From assembly GCF_003852495.1 (NCBI RefSeq), contig NZ_QAJI01000005.1, forward strand, positions 62,001-126,000: a stretch of DNA of 64,000 nucleotides, in the 5' to 3' direction. The translations under genes were made by a program, and so were the position numbers. Position 1 is the first letter of the stretch. Each line of letters begins with the position of its first letter. The stretch comes from Taibaiella sp. KBW10 (GTDB lineage Bacteria; Bacteroidota; Bacteroidia; Chitinophagales; Chitinophagaceae). Below are positions 19,308 to 28,292 of this stretch, piece by piece. The notes under the pieces were generated by a model, which did no database searches, was not told the origin of the DNA, and worked only from the letters and a program-made list of their open reading frames with translations.

Positions 19308-20338
19308 GGATACTATATGCGGTTCAGGCCACCGGAAACGGGCATATCAGCCGGGCAATGGAGCTACTACCACATCTCTCCAGATATGGACAGGTTGATG
19401 TCTTTTTAAGCGGCAGTAATTCAAGTCTTGACCCACAGCTTCCCGTTCGCTTCCGCAACAAGGGCATCAGCCTTTTCTACACTAAAAACGGAAAGATTAA
19501 TCTGCTCAAAACGGCACTGAATATAAACCCCGTACAGATGCTTTCCTATGCAAGACAATTGCCCTTACAGTCCTATAACCTGGTATTGAATGATTTTGAA
19601 AGCATCACTTCTTTAGCCTGTACTTTACAAAGAGTTCCTTCTTTGCACTTTGGACACCAGGCCAGTTTCAGTTCTCCCAAAACCCCAAGGCCCAAAATAA
19701 AAAGCTTAGCCGGCGAGCTTACCTTAAAATACTATGCGAAGGGAACAGCAGCGGTAGGCTTACATTTCCAGGCATACGATGATAATATTTTACCCCCCGT
19801 GATCAAATCGGAAATATGGCAGGCACAGCCAACCGATAAGGGTTATTTCTGTGTATATCTTCCGTCTTTTACTGATGAGGTCCTATTACCTTATCTCTCA
19901 AAAATCAGAGAACACACTTTTCAGATTTTCTCCAGGCAGGTAAAAAAAACAACTGTTATCGGTAATTGCCATTTGTTCCCTGTAGAGAAGAAGGCTTTTA
20001 ACAACAGCCTGATCCATGCTGCAGGGCTCATCACCAACGCAGGCTTTGAAACCCCTGCAGAGGCTATGTTTCTCCACAAAAAAATCTTAGCCATCCCGAT
20101 TCGCGGACAATATGAACAGTATTGTAATGCTGCAGCGATGGCGCAGCTTGGTGTACATACCCTGGATCAAATTGATGAACAGTTCACCGAAAACGTAAAA
20201 CGGTGGATTGCTATGCCATCCACCGTTTATCATAAATCATTTCATATGCCCACTGCTACCATTATCGATCGTATGATGCAGATCGCCGATGAGCAAAATA
20301 TAATTACCGCACAATCTCATCAACTACTTTTTGGGTAA
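19304..20338 (+). CDS. Glycosyltransferase family protein (MurG-like, GT-B fold)
   Basis: The 344-residue protein starts MRILYAVQATGNGHISRAMELLPHL, the N-terminal nucleotide-fold motif of MurG-like GT-B enzymes. It ends with a C-terminal half carrying the donor-binding pattern LITNAGFETPAEAMFLHKKILAIPIRGQYEQYCNA. It overlaps the LpxH-like phosphoesterase by 4 bases, which suggests that both act on one glycolipid or envelope glycan. Substrate and acceptor are unknown. Its last 35 bases overlap the 3' end of the convergent M1 peptidase gene. Confidence 0.8.
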   Translation: MRILYAVQATGNGHISRAMELLPHLSRYGQVDVFLSGSNSSLDPQLPVRFRNKGISLFYTKNGKINLLKTALNINPVQMLSYARQLPLQSYNLVLNDFESITSLACTLQRVPSLHFGHQASFSSPKTPRPKIKSLAGELTLKYYAKGTAAVGLHFQAYDDNILPPVIKSEIWQAQPTDKGYFCVYLPSFTDEVLLPYLSKIREHTFQIFSRQVKKTTVIGNCHLFPVEKKAFNNSLIHAAGLITNAGFETPAEAMFLHKKILAIPIRGQYEQYCNAAAMAQLGVHTLDQIDEQFTENVKRWIAMPSTVYHKSFHMPTATIIDRMMQIADEQNIITAQSHQLLFG

Positions 20339-22181
20339 GCGGATGATAGTTTGGCCGGGCTTTTGCATACAGCTCTTTAGCCATTTGCGCGCCCTCTTTA
20401 GTCTTCATCATTTCATTATATAAGGGCTGTAAGAACTTCTCTCTGCCGGTTACCATCAAGAAAGATTGCATAGCAGGATAAGCAGGGGTATATTTTGTTT
20501 TAATCGCTAACAAATACCATAAATCTGCTTTTTCGCTGTTCTGTGTTTTCGTCAGGGCAAAAGCCTGATCCAGATCCTTCATTTGATCAGTAGTCGTGTT
20601 TTTATTTACCAGTGTCCGAAGGAAGTGCATCCACTCATAGGTGCTCCAATTGCTTACTTGCAGGCTATTAGCTTTTGCACCCGCGGTAAACTTAGCGGCC
20701 ACTTCATCCACTTTTGAGAAACGCTCCATATCTGCTCTGGGACAGCTCTTCGGAATCCCTGCTCCATATACCCATTCATTGATATTCACTTTCATTTTCC
20801 AGTCTTTATTTTGATCCAAAAGATTTTTATTCAGGTACTCGATAAAATCCTTTGTGTTCATGGTCTTGAATGCATTATCATTAAAGTACTTCGTCAGGAA
20901 TGTATCCATTTTCGCCCTACCTACCGTAAGTTCTATTAGTTTCAAAAGATGCGCGCCTTTTTCGTAGGCAATATCGGTCAGTCCATCATCCGGATTCCGG
21001 CCTTTAAGATTCAACCTTAAATGTGTATCCTCCTGCTGATCTTTCAGGCTTTCTACCGTTGCGGATAAATCCTGATAACCCAGCTCCCAGAGCATATCGG
21101 TATATGATTTTCCTTGCATGGCTTCGGTAATGCGGCGCTCAAAATACATGGTAAAGCCTTCATTCAACCAGAAGTCATTCCAGGTTTGATTCGTCACCAG
21201 ATTACCACTCCAGTTATGCGCTAATTCGTGTGCAATCAGGTTGACCAGAGATTTGTCTCCTGCCAAAATAGTGGGGGTACAGAAAGTCAGTTTTGGATTT
21301 TCCATGCCGCCTATCGGGAAGCCCGATGGCAATACCAAAATATCATATCGCCCCCAGCGATAAGGCCCGTAAAGCTTTTCAGCGGTATGCACCATAGTAC
21401 CTACCTCGGAAAATTCATTATGTGCTTTGGCCAATATCGCAGGTTCTGCATAAACACCTGTCCGCTCATCAATCGCTTTAAAACTGATATCTCCGACAGC
21501 CAAAGCCATGAGATAAGCCGGAATGGGTTTATCCATGCTGAAAGTGTACATCCCATCCGCCGATTTTTGCTGCGGGTTGGTGGCACTCATTAAAGCCATA
21601 AGCCCTTTGGGTACCGAAACCTTGGCATCGTAGGTATAGCGTACGCCAGGACCATCCTGTACCGGTATCCAGGTGCGTGCGTGTATACTCTCAGACTGCG
21701 TGTATAAGAAAGGCTGCTGCTTCCCAAAAGTCTGCTCCGGCGTTAGCCATTGTAAGGCAGTGGCTTTGGCCGTCGTTTTATAGAATATTTTTACGGATTT
21801 ACTCTCGGGTTTGATGCTTACAGATAAAGCCGATCCCAATACGGAATCTTCTTTGGCCAGTACAAAGGCCGCTTTGCTCTGATCGTCAAGCAAGACGCTG
21901 TCAATAATCAGGTCTTTGGTATCAAATACAATCGTCTGTTTTTTATAGGGATTTTGGATATCCCACAAGGCCGATCCGGAAATCGTTTTGGTCGTAAAGT
22001 CTACGGCAATGTCCAGAAAAAGATGCGTTCCTTTCACACTATCCGCATTACTCTGGGTATGGTAATCTTTGTTGTCAAAAGCAGACGCAACTGTGTCTCC
22101 GGTCGATTTACCCGCTTCCTTATTGCCGTTACAGGCGGCAAAGAAACCCATCATACCAAGGGCATAAACTATTCTTTTCAT
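20304..22181 (-). CDS. M1-family metallopeptidase lipoprotein (leukotriene A4 hydrolase/aminopeptidase N type)
   Basis: This 625-residue zinc aminopeptidase carries a lipobox (GFFAAC, Cys17) and so is anchored in the envelope. The exopeptidase motif is GGMEN (291-295). The zinc site is HELAH (His318, His322) plus Glu341 in WLNEGFT, 18 residues after the second histidine. The catalytic base is Glu319. The C-terminal helical domain (about 470-625) resembles the leukotriene A4 hydrolase C-terminal domain. It removes N-terminal residues from peptides, most likely in the periplasm. It is convergent with the glycosyltransferase gene and overlaps it by 35 bases, and no terminator is visible between them. 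Confidence 0.93.
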   Translation of the reverse strand: MKRIVYALGMMGFFAACNGNKEAGKSTGDTVASAFDNKDYHTQSNADSVKGTHLFLDIAVDFTTKTISGSALWDIQNPYKKQTIVFDTKDLIIDSVLLDDQSKAAFVLAKEDSVLGSALSVSIKPESKSVKIFYKTTAKATALQWLTPEQTFGKQQPFLYTQSESIHARTWIPVQDGPGVRYTYDAKVSVPKGLMALMSATNPQQKSADGMYTFSMDKPIPAYLMALAVGDISFKAIDERTGVYAEPAILAKAHNEFSEVGTMVHTAEKLYGPYRWGRYDILVLPSGFPIGGMENPKLTFCTPTILAGDKSLVNLIAHELAHNWSGNLVTNQTWNDFWLNEGFTMYFERRITEAMQGKSYTDMLWELGYQDLSATVESLKDQQEDTHLRLNLKGRNPDDGLTDIAYEKGAHLLKLIELTVGRAKMDTFLTKYFNDNAFKTMNTKDFIEYLNKNLLDQNKDWKMKVNINEWVYGAGIPKSCPRADMERFSKVDEVAAKFTAGAKANSLQVSNWSTYEWMHFLRTLVNKNTTTDQMKDLDQAFALTKTQNSEKADLWYLLAIKTKYTPAYPAMQSFLMVTGREKFLQPLYNEMMKTKEGAQMAKELYAKARPNYHPLTQKVVDEIVR

Positions 22182-22319
22182 ATTGATATTTTGTGACGAA
22201 TCCTGCCGTTTCGTAGCACGCGCAGAAAAACAAAACTACATAATTAATTTACTTTATTGTAATTGTAACCTATTTTCGTCTGTCTATTATCAACCGATTA
22301 TTTTCATTTAGTACAGCCG

Positions 22320-23627
22320 ATGCAGACGATTACCATTTTTTGGCACAGAAGAGATTTAAGATTAGAGGATAATGCCGGCCTGTACTACGCTTTACGTCAT
22401 CATAAAAATGTGTTGCCCATTTTTATCTTTGACCGGAATATTCTGGAAGCACTTGAAGACAAAACAGATGCCCGCGTTTCGTTTATTCACGAATCGGTTT
22501 GTGCGCTATCGGAACAATACAAACAGTGGCACAGCGGCATTGAAACATTTTATGACACTCCGCTTGCGGTATTGGAACGGCTACAACAAGAATATCATAT
22601 TGAAGCTGTTTATACCAATGAAGATTATGAACCGTATGCCCAAAGAAGAGACACACAGGTCAAAGAATGGTGTCTGCGGAACAAGATCATCTTTCAGCAA
22701 TATAAAGATCAGGTCGTTTTTGCTAAAGCGGAAGTTGTAAAAAGCGACGGCAGCCCTTATACGATCTTTACCCCCTACAGTAAAGCCTGGAAAAAGAAAC
22801 TAAACCCTTTTTATTTAAAACCCTACCCGGTTACAAAGTATTGCGCTCAGTTGTATCGTACGGAGCGAGCCAAGGAGGTTTTTCCGCTTGCCGACATGGG
22901 TTTTAAGCCAACACCAATTACCTTACCCGGTACAAAAATTACCGTAAGCCAGATACAGGCATACGAAGCGACCCGCAATTTTCCTTTTCTGGATCAGAGC
23001 ACGACCCTTTTAGGGATTCACCTGCGGTTTGGGACGCTTTCGATTCGTAAACTGGTACAGCATGTACAAGCCATCAGTGAAACGTTTTTGAATGAGTTGA
23101 TCTGGCGGGAATTTTTTCAAACTATTTTATGGCATTTCCCGAAGGTAGTACACCAATCGTTTAAGCCGCAATATGATCATATTGTATGGCGCAATAACGA
23201 AACCGAATTTAATTTATGGTGTACTGGAAAAACGGGCTATCCCCTGGTGGACGCGGGTATGCGGGAATTGAATGCCACCGGGCATATGCATAACCGCGTG
23301 CGCATGCTTGTGGCTAGCTTTTTGGTCAAAGATCTTTTAATTGACTGGCGTTGGGGAGAGGCTTATTTCGCCACAAAACTGTTGGACTATGAGCTTGCCG
23401 CCAATAACGGAAATTGGCAATGGGCCGCAGGATGTGGTTGCGATGCCGCTCCTTATTTCAGGGTGTTTAATCCCGCCTTACAACAACAAAAATTCGACCC
23501 TGATTTTATTTACATCAAAAAATGGGTTCCGGAATATGGCACCAAAGCCTACTCCGAACCCATTGTAGATCATGCCAAAGCAAAAGATCGTTGTATCAAA
23601 GCCTTTAAAGAAGCCTTACAGAAATAG
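22320..23627 (+). CDS. Cryptochrome/deoxyribodipyrimidine photolyase family protein
   Basis: This 435-residue flavoprotein of the photolyase family repairs UV-induced cyclobutane pyrimidine dimers using blue light. The N-terminal antenna domain begins TIFWHRRDLRLEDNAGLYYA. The FAD-binding C-terminal half shows LGIHLRFGTLSIRKLV, ELIWREFFQTILWHFP, GYPLVDAGMRELNATGHMHN and ANNGNWQWAAGCGCDAAPYF. The last segments match class I photolyases rather than (6-4) or DASH types. It appears monocistronic, with 138 bases upstream. A light-responsive operator was looked for there but none is convincing. Confidence 0.93.
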   Translation: MQTITIFWHRRDLRLEDNAGLYYALRHHKNVLPIFIFDRNILEALEDKTDARVSFIHESVCALSEQYKQWHSGIETFYDTPLAVLERLQQEYHIEAVYTNEDYEPYAQRRDTQVKEWCLRNKIIFQQYKDQVVFAKAEVVKSDGSPYTIFTPYSKAWKKKLNPFYLKPYPVTKYCAQLYRTERAKEVFPLADMGFKPTPITLPGTKITVSQIQAYEATRNFPFLDQSTTLLGIHLRFGTLSIRKLVQHVQAISETFLNELIWREFFQTILWHFPKVVHQSFKPQYDHIVWRNNETEFNLWCTGKTGYPLVDAGMRELNATGHMHNRVRMLVASFLVKDLLIDWRWGEAYFATKLLDYELAANNGNWQWAAGCGCDAAPYFRVFNPALQQQKFDPDFIYIKKWVPEYGTKAYSEPIVDHAKAKDRCIKAFKEALQK

Positions 23628-23644
23628 CCGGTGCTACTATCTGT

Positions 23645-24268
23645 TTAATGCGCATTCTGATAGCTAACACCTGCGCTTACCGCCACAGGCATCCGGTTAT
23701 TGGCCGGAGGGATGGGGCAGTTATAATACGTGCTGTAAGCGCAGTATGGATTGTATGCCTGATTGAAGTCTATTGTGACCTGAAACTGGCGGATATCTTT
23801 TGTGGAAAGGTCGATATACCTACCGGCACCATAAGAAGTCTTCCCGCTGGTTTGGTCGGTAAACGGAAGGAAGAGCCCATCTCTATCTTCTTCATGCGGT
23901 GGATCGGACTGGTATACGGTTAGGGTAACCGGTGTATCTTTCAAGGTAAAATGAAGGGTTCCGTATTCCTTAAAATATTTGGTTTTCCGGGCAGAGGTTG
24001 GCATAGGTAATACCTTACCATCTGCAATAGGGCTAAATGTCGCGGTGACCACATAAGCTTCTGATAAAGGAAAAAAGGTAATCCCCTTAAACTCTGCTTT
24101 TTCCTCAGCATGTAAGGGCGTGCTCGAATCATTTTTCCAAAAAGCACTCAATTCTTCCTGGTACGCTTTCGCGGCTTTTAGAGATCCCTTGTGCTCTCCG
24201 GCTTGTTGACAGGAAAACAGGAAGGTACATAAGCATAAAGCAATAATGAGGAATCGCATAGAAATCAT
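23645..24268 (-). CDS. DUF1684 domain lipoprotein
   Basis: The 207-residue protein has a lipoprotein signal (LCLCTFLFSCQQ) and the complete DUF1684 pattern: FKGITFFPLSEAYVVTATF, then YGTLHFTL, LFLPFTDQTSGKTSYGAGRY, and DFNQAYNPYCAYSTYYNCP followed by IPPANN. DUF1684 proteins are found across many phyla; their biochemical role is unknown. The start could be the ATG at 24268 or the one at 24259 (MRFLIIAL), which gives a more typical signal peptide. It is convergent with the photolyase gene (17-base gap). Confidence 0.88.
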   Translation of the reverse strand: MISMRFLIIALCLCTFLFSCQQAGEHKGSLKAAKAYQEELSAFWKNDSSTPLHAEEKAEFKGITFFPLSEAYVVTATFSPIADGKVLPMPTSARKTKYFKEYGTLHFTLKDTPVTLTVYQSDPPHEEDRDGLFLPFTDQTSGKTSYGAGRYIDLSTKDIRQFQVTIDFNQAYNPYCAYSTYYNCPIPPANNRMPVAVSAGVSYQNAH

Positions 24269-24286
24269 TTTTTAGGATAGATCAAG

Positions 24287-24332
24287 GCTACATCCTGCGC
24301 AGGGTTTCATTTTGCCTCGCACAGGATGTAGC
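24287..24332 (-). terminator. Stem-loop downstream of fhs
   Basis: The perfect 11-bp stem GCTACATCCTG/CAGGATGTAGC has a loop of 24 bases that can pair further (GCG with CGC). It lies between the fhs stop and the DUF1684 start. No T run follows on the minus strand. Confidence 0.6.
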
Positions 24333-24345
24333 TGTTTGTATTTTA

Positions 24346-26016
24346 TTAGGACAAGCCGGTTATGATACCATGGTTATCGATATCCATTCCATCGGAAGCA
24401 GGTATTTCCGGCAGACCGGGCATACGCATCATCTGACCGATGATGGGAATAATGAAACCCGCACCGGCAGCGACTTCAAAGGTCCTTACATTAATAATAA
24501 ACCCTTCTGGTCTGCCCACTTTTTTCTCATCATCAGAAAAAGATTTCTGGGTCTTTGCCATGCAAATAGGGAAACGATCAAAGCCCAATTTTGTAAAGGT
24601 TTTCATCTGTGTTCTGGCTTCTGCACTAAAGACCACTTCTGCGGCACCGTATATTTCTTTGGCTATGATGTTGATTTTTTCTTCTATGCTTAAATTCCAG
24701 TCATACAACTGGTGATAATGGTTCTCCCCACTTTCTACAGCCGCGACAACCGCAGCAGCCAATGCTTTAGTCCCATTTCCGCCTTCTGCAAATCCTTTGG
24801 ACACCACCGCTTTGACCCCCAAACTCGTGCATTTATCAATCACGAAATTGATTTCGGCTTCGCTATCGGCAGGAAAATGATTAATGGCAACCACAGGATT
24901 TAGCCCAAACTTTTTACAGTTTTCAATATGTTTTTCCAGGTTGGCAAAGCCATTGGCCACTTTTACCAGATCGGGGGTATTGTAAGCATCTTTAGTCGCA
25001 CCACCATGATGGCGAAGGGCTCTAATAGTCGCCACCAATACCATTGCTTTTGGGGCGATACCTGCTGTAGGACACTTAATATCTAAAAACTTTTCTGCAC
25101 CCAAATCCGCACCAAATCCGGCTTCTGTCACCACATAATCCGCCAAAGACATTCCTGTTTTGGTGGCAATAATAGAGTTGGTTCCTTGTGCAATATTGGC
25201 AAAAGGCCCGGCATGTATAATCGCGGGATTACCTTCCAGCGTCTGTACCAGATTGGGTTTTATCGCATCTTTTAATAGAATCGCCATAGCGCCCTGTGCT
25301 TTAAGGTCACGGGCAAAAACGGGTTTTTTATCGAAGGTGTACCCTACAAAAATACTGCCCAGCCTGTTTTTCAGATCTTCAAAATCTTTGGCCAGGCACA
25401 CAATCGCCATCACTTCTGAAGCGGCCGTAATATTGAATCCATCTTCCCGGGGAATACCGTTCGATTTTCCACCCAGACCGATCACGATATTGCGTAAGGC
25501 ACGGTCATTATTATCCATAACCCGCTTCCAAACGATGGTACGCGGATCGATTCCTAAGTTATTGACTTTGTTCTGCAGGTTATTATCAATTAAAGCAGAC
25601 AATAAATTGTTGGCCTTTTCAATAGCGGAAAAATCTCCGGTAAAATGAAGGTTAATGTCTACCATAGGAATTACCTGAGAGTAGCCACCGCCGGCAGCAC
25701 CGCCTTTAATGCCAAAAACCGGCCCCAGGGAAGGTTCTCTAAGCACAGCTACTGCTTTTTTACCGATCTTATTCAGACCGTCGGTCAATCCGATACTCAC
25801 AGTTGTTTTTCCTTCTCCTGCAGGTGTGGGTGTAATGGCAGACACGAGGATCAAATTGCTTTGCTGCACCTTTGCTTCGTCAATAAAGGATAGGGGCAGT
25901 TTCGCTTTATATTTTCCGTAGTATTCCAGATCATCTGCCGGAATATGCAGGATGGTTGCGATGTCGCGAATATGTTTTATAGGAGCTTCTTGGGCTATTT
26001 CCAGATCTGTAAGCAT
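24346..26016 (-). CDS. fhs: Formate--tetrahydrofolate ligase
   Basis: This 556-residue enzyme makes 10-formyl-tetrahydrofolate from formate, tetrahydrofolate and ATP for one-carbon metabolism. The ATP-binding loop TPAGEGKTT lies at 64-72, followed by LREPSLGPVFGIKGGAAGGG, a family hallmark. INLHFTGDFSAIEKANNLLS, ITAASEVMAI and the C-terminal ICMAKTQKSFSD and PIIGQMMRMPGLP are also as expected. Length matches the family (about 555-560). It seems monocistronic and is divergent from a universal stress gene across a 178-base gap that holds a CRP-like site. Confidence 0.96.
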   Translation of the reverse strand: MLTDLEIAQEAPIKHIRDIATILHIPADDLEYYGKYKAKLPLSFIDEAKVQQSNLILVSAITPTPAGEGKTTVSIGLTDGLNKIGKKAVAVLREPSLGPVFGIKGGAAGGGYSQVIPMVDINLHFTGDFSAIEKANNLLSALIDNNLQNKVNNLGIDPRTIVWKRVMDNNDRALRNIVIGLGGKSNGIPREDGFNITAASEVMAIVCLAKDFEDLKNRLGSIFVGYTFDKKPVFARDLKAQGAMAILLKDAIKPNLVQTLEGNPAIIHAGPFANIAQGTNSIIATKTGMSLADYVVTEAGFGADLGAEKFLDIKCPTAGIAPKAMVLVATIRALRHHGGATKDAYNTPDLVKVANGFANLEKHIENCKKFGLNPVVAINHFPADSEAEINFVIDKCTSLGVKAVVSKGFAEGGNGTKALAAAVVAAVESGENHYHQLYDWNLSIEEKINIIAKEIYGAAEVVFSAEARTQMKTFTKLGFDRFPICMAKTQKSFSDDEKKVGRPEGFIINVRTFEVAAGAGFIIPIIGQMMRMPGLPEIPASDGMDIDNHGIITGLS

Positions 26017-26126
26017 ACTTATTTATGATTTGCGTTACAAAACTAAGGAATTAAGTATGAAGATGGCTTTACGGAATCCGGAGAAACTGGTCTGCCGAAT
26101 GTAAAATTATGATGAACATTTTATTT

Positions 26127-26142
26127 TGTGAGATTTATCACA
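26127..26142. promoter_or_regulatory. CRP/FNR-type operator (TGTGA-N6-TCACA)
   Basis: TGTGAGATTTATCACA is a perfect dyad of the Crp family consensus, set in T-rich flanks (TTT before, TTT after). Its centre is 60 bases before the start of the universal stress protein gene. It also overlaps a near-consensus -7 element (TTATTTTG), so binding could repress or adjust that promoter. Confidence 0.6.
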
Positions 26143-26194
26143 TTTTACCTGATCGAAAAAGCCGAAATTTACGGTATCAACAAATGCGTATTTT

Positions 26195-27025
26195 ATGAAA
26201 ACAATGATTGTTCCTGTCGACTTCTCGCTTACTTCCATCAACGCCGCAGAATATGCCGCACAAATGGCAAAGCAGGCACAAGTAGAAAAGATATTGCTCT
26301 ATTATACCTATGGTGGATCCTATCAGATCCTGGATGACGGAGTGGATATTGTTCGGGCAGAGGCTAACTCCCAACTACAGCATCTGGCGGATACCCTGAT
26401 CCCCCTGGCTGGTCAAGACATTAAACTGGAACTAATTGCCGGAGATGGTTTTTTAATTGAGGAAGTACTGAAACTTGTGGAGAAACATAAAGCAGACCTC
26501 ATTGTTATGGGTATAACCGGCAAAAATACGATTGAACAAAAACTGATTGGCAGCAATACCCTCCGCATCGCCAGCGATTCTCCCTGCCCGGTGCTCATCG
26601 TACCGTCTAAGGCAAAATTTGAACACGTAAAAAATGTGGCGCTTTCTATGAAATTTAAAGCCGGCATTCTGGATGAAACGCCTTATGAAGGCATTAAAAG
26701 TATTATAAAAGACCTGAATGCAAATTTAGTGATCCTGAATGTGGCGGATGAAAGCCATCGGGTGAATCCGCAAAATATACAATCGGGATTAACGGCTACT
26801 CATCTTATGTTTGATGATGTACATGCTAAAATTGAATTTATCGGAGAAGAGGATGTCGTGGCTCATGTAAGCCATTACATCAACAATAATGAGATCCAGA
26901 TGCTGTTATCCATAACGCATAAACTCGGCTTCCTGGCTTCTCTGTTTAAAGGATCAGTAACCAAGCAATTGGCTTTTTATACCAATGTTCCGCTTATGGT
27001 CTTTAAAGCGATTGAAACAGACTAA
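26195..27025 (+). CDS. Universal stress protein with two UspA domains
   Basis: The 276-residue cytoplasmic protein starts with the UspA strand MKTMIVPVDFSLTSINAAEYA. The first domain (1-143) ends with an intact ATP-binding motif, G-x2-G-x9-G-S (GITGKNTIEQKLIGS), followed by CPVLIVPS. The second domain (about 150-276) is diverged: it lacks that motif and shows only LVILNVADES and a terminal NVPLMVFKA. Tandem Usp proteins of this type bind ATP and help survival under stress or low oxygen. The CRP-like dyad upstream fits that kind of control. A strong terminator follows. Confidence 0.92.
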   Translation: MKTMIVPVDFSLTSINAAEYAAQMAKQAQVEKILLYYTYGGSYQILDDGVDIVRAEANSQLQHLADTLIPLAGQDIKLELIAGDGFLIEEVLKLVEKHKADLIVMGITGKNTIEQKLIGSNTLRIASDSPCPVLIVPSKAKFEHVKNVALSMKFKAGILDETPYEGIKSIIKDLNANLVILNVADESHRVNPQNIQSGLTATHLMFDDVHAKIEFIGEEDVVAHVSHYINNNEIQMLLSITHKLGFLASLFKGSVTKQLAFYTNVPLMVFKAIETD

Positions 27026-27041
27026 AAATGCTTTACATAAG

Positions 27042-27076
27042 AAAAGCGTGAAAGAGATACTCTTTCACGCTTTTTT
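27042..27076. terminator. Strong intrinsic terminator between the Usp and repeat-protein genes
   Basis: A perfect 15-bp stem (AAAAGCGTGAAAGAG) with loop ATA ends in six T residues on the plus strand. The A-rich left arm lets it also work for the leftward gene, which ends at 27094. Confidence 0.93.
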
Positions 27077-27093
27077 ATAAGATGATCCGGAGA

Positions 27094-28230
27094 TCAATGT
27101 GTTTTTCCTTTATAAAATATCTTGTACATATTCTGTCCGAAGCGGTATTGGATCACATCATAATCCAAACGCCAATCAGCAGTGCTTGCATTGGTTACAT
27201 CGTATACTTCTCCTTCTGAGAACAGGCGCAACATACCCGCTGCGTTTACGTAAGCTAAGGAGTTGTAGGAAATCTTGTAGCTCTGCGGATAGTAAGCATC
27301 CAGGGTATAAATCTTGCCCTTATAAAATACTTTAAAGTAACCGCTCGCATCTTTGTAGGCTACAATATTGTCCCCTACTTTATATTCCGGAGAAAAATAA
27401 CCTACGGTATTGACTTCTCCATTGTAAAATATTTTAAAGTTTCCGTCATTACTTATATAGGCCATCACATTATCGCCGGCTTTATAACTTGCAGGGGTAA
27501 ATGATTCTATCTCATTAACCTCTCCATTGTAAAATACCTTGAAATTACGGTTGGCATCTACATAGGCCACGATATTACGGCCCACATCAAAACTGGTTAC
27601 CGTAAAGGTTTCCAATTCTGTCGTCTCTCCATGATAAAATACTTTGAACCTGTTGGCATAGGTAATAAAAGCAGCAATATTATCGGATACTTTTACAGAG
27701 GGTAATTGTCCATCCGCAATACTCAATCCATCATTAACAGCATTAGAATCTACAGTCATGTTATTGCCACCACCGAGGAACGATTCTATTTCGTAAAGGT
27801 TGCCCCCATAATATGCTTTGTAGACGGAGCGTACATTATCGAAAAACAGCACCACACTATCTCCTACCGTATACGTAGATATATAGTTTGACAATCTGGT
27901 AGTGGTTCCGTTTTCCCAGACAAATAAGGCATTATTATTACGATAGGCGACCAGGTTGTCCGTTACTTTAAAATCACTTGTAAATCCCTGGTTGATTAAC
28001 TGCACCCCGCCTTTACTGTAGATTTTAAAGTTTCTGGTATTGTCCAGATAAGGTACTGCTACCCTTCCGATTTCATAACGAACCGGTAGCAGGGATTCTA
28101 TTTTTCTTTCGATCCCGTTGTCCCAAACCATAAATTGATTCTGAAAATTGGTATAAGCAGATACCGGCTGTGCCCATGCTTTTGTTCCGAATAAGACAAT
28201 AGCGATACAAAAAGCGTAAATATGCTTCAT
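27094..28230 (-). CDS. Exported protein made of ~35-residue tandem repeats
   Basis: The 378-residue protein has a signal peptide (MKHIYAFCIAIVLFGTKAWA) and then nine full repeats and a partial tenth of about 35 residues. The consensus is 'Y.da...FKvFYnGev.eiesFtp.sYkvgDNivA', clearest in units such as YVDANRNFKVFYNGEVNEIE and YISNDGNFKIFYNGEVNTV. One unit has a ~15-residue Asn/Gly-rich insertion (GGGNNMTVDSNAVNDG). The repeats should form a beta-propeller or beta-solenoid in the envelope. I do not recognise a named family and no function can be given. There is no sorting domain. An ATG at 28239 (MEIMKH) is a less likely start. Confidence 0.8.
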   Translation of the reverse strand: MKHIYAFCIAIVLFGTKAWAQPVSAYTNFQNQFMVWDNGIERKIESLLPVRYEIGRVAVPYLDNTRNFKIYSKGGVQLINQGFTSDFKVTDNLVAYRNNNALFVWENGTTTRLSNYISTYTVGDSVVLFFDNVRSVYKAYYGGNLYEIESFLGGGNNMTVDSNAVNDGLSIADGQLPSVKVSDNIAAFITYANRFKVFYHGETTELETFTVTSFDVGRNIVAYVDANRNFKVFYNGEVNEIESFTPASYKAGDNVMAYISNDGNFKIFYNGEVNTVGYFSPEYKVGDNIVAYKDASGYFKVFYKGKIYTLDAYYPQSYKISYNSLAYVNAAGMLRLFSEGEVYDVTNASTADWRLDYDVIQYRFGQNMYKIFYKGKTH

Positions 28231-28292
28231 TATTTCCATATTGATTAGAAAGGTAAAGATAATCGAATTATTTCAAAAATACCATTCGATCA

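Noticed and set aside
22182-22319. A light-responsive operator (TTGTAATTGTAA-like) before the photolyase gene
   Set aside because: The repeat is short and AT-rich with no clear dyad, and no MerR/CarH-type regulator gene is nearby.
25160-25648. A 162-residue plus-strand frame inside fhs
   Set aside because: It lies wholly opposite well-conserved fhs codons and resembles no family.
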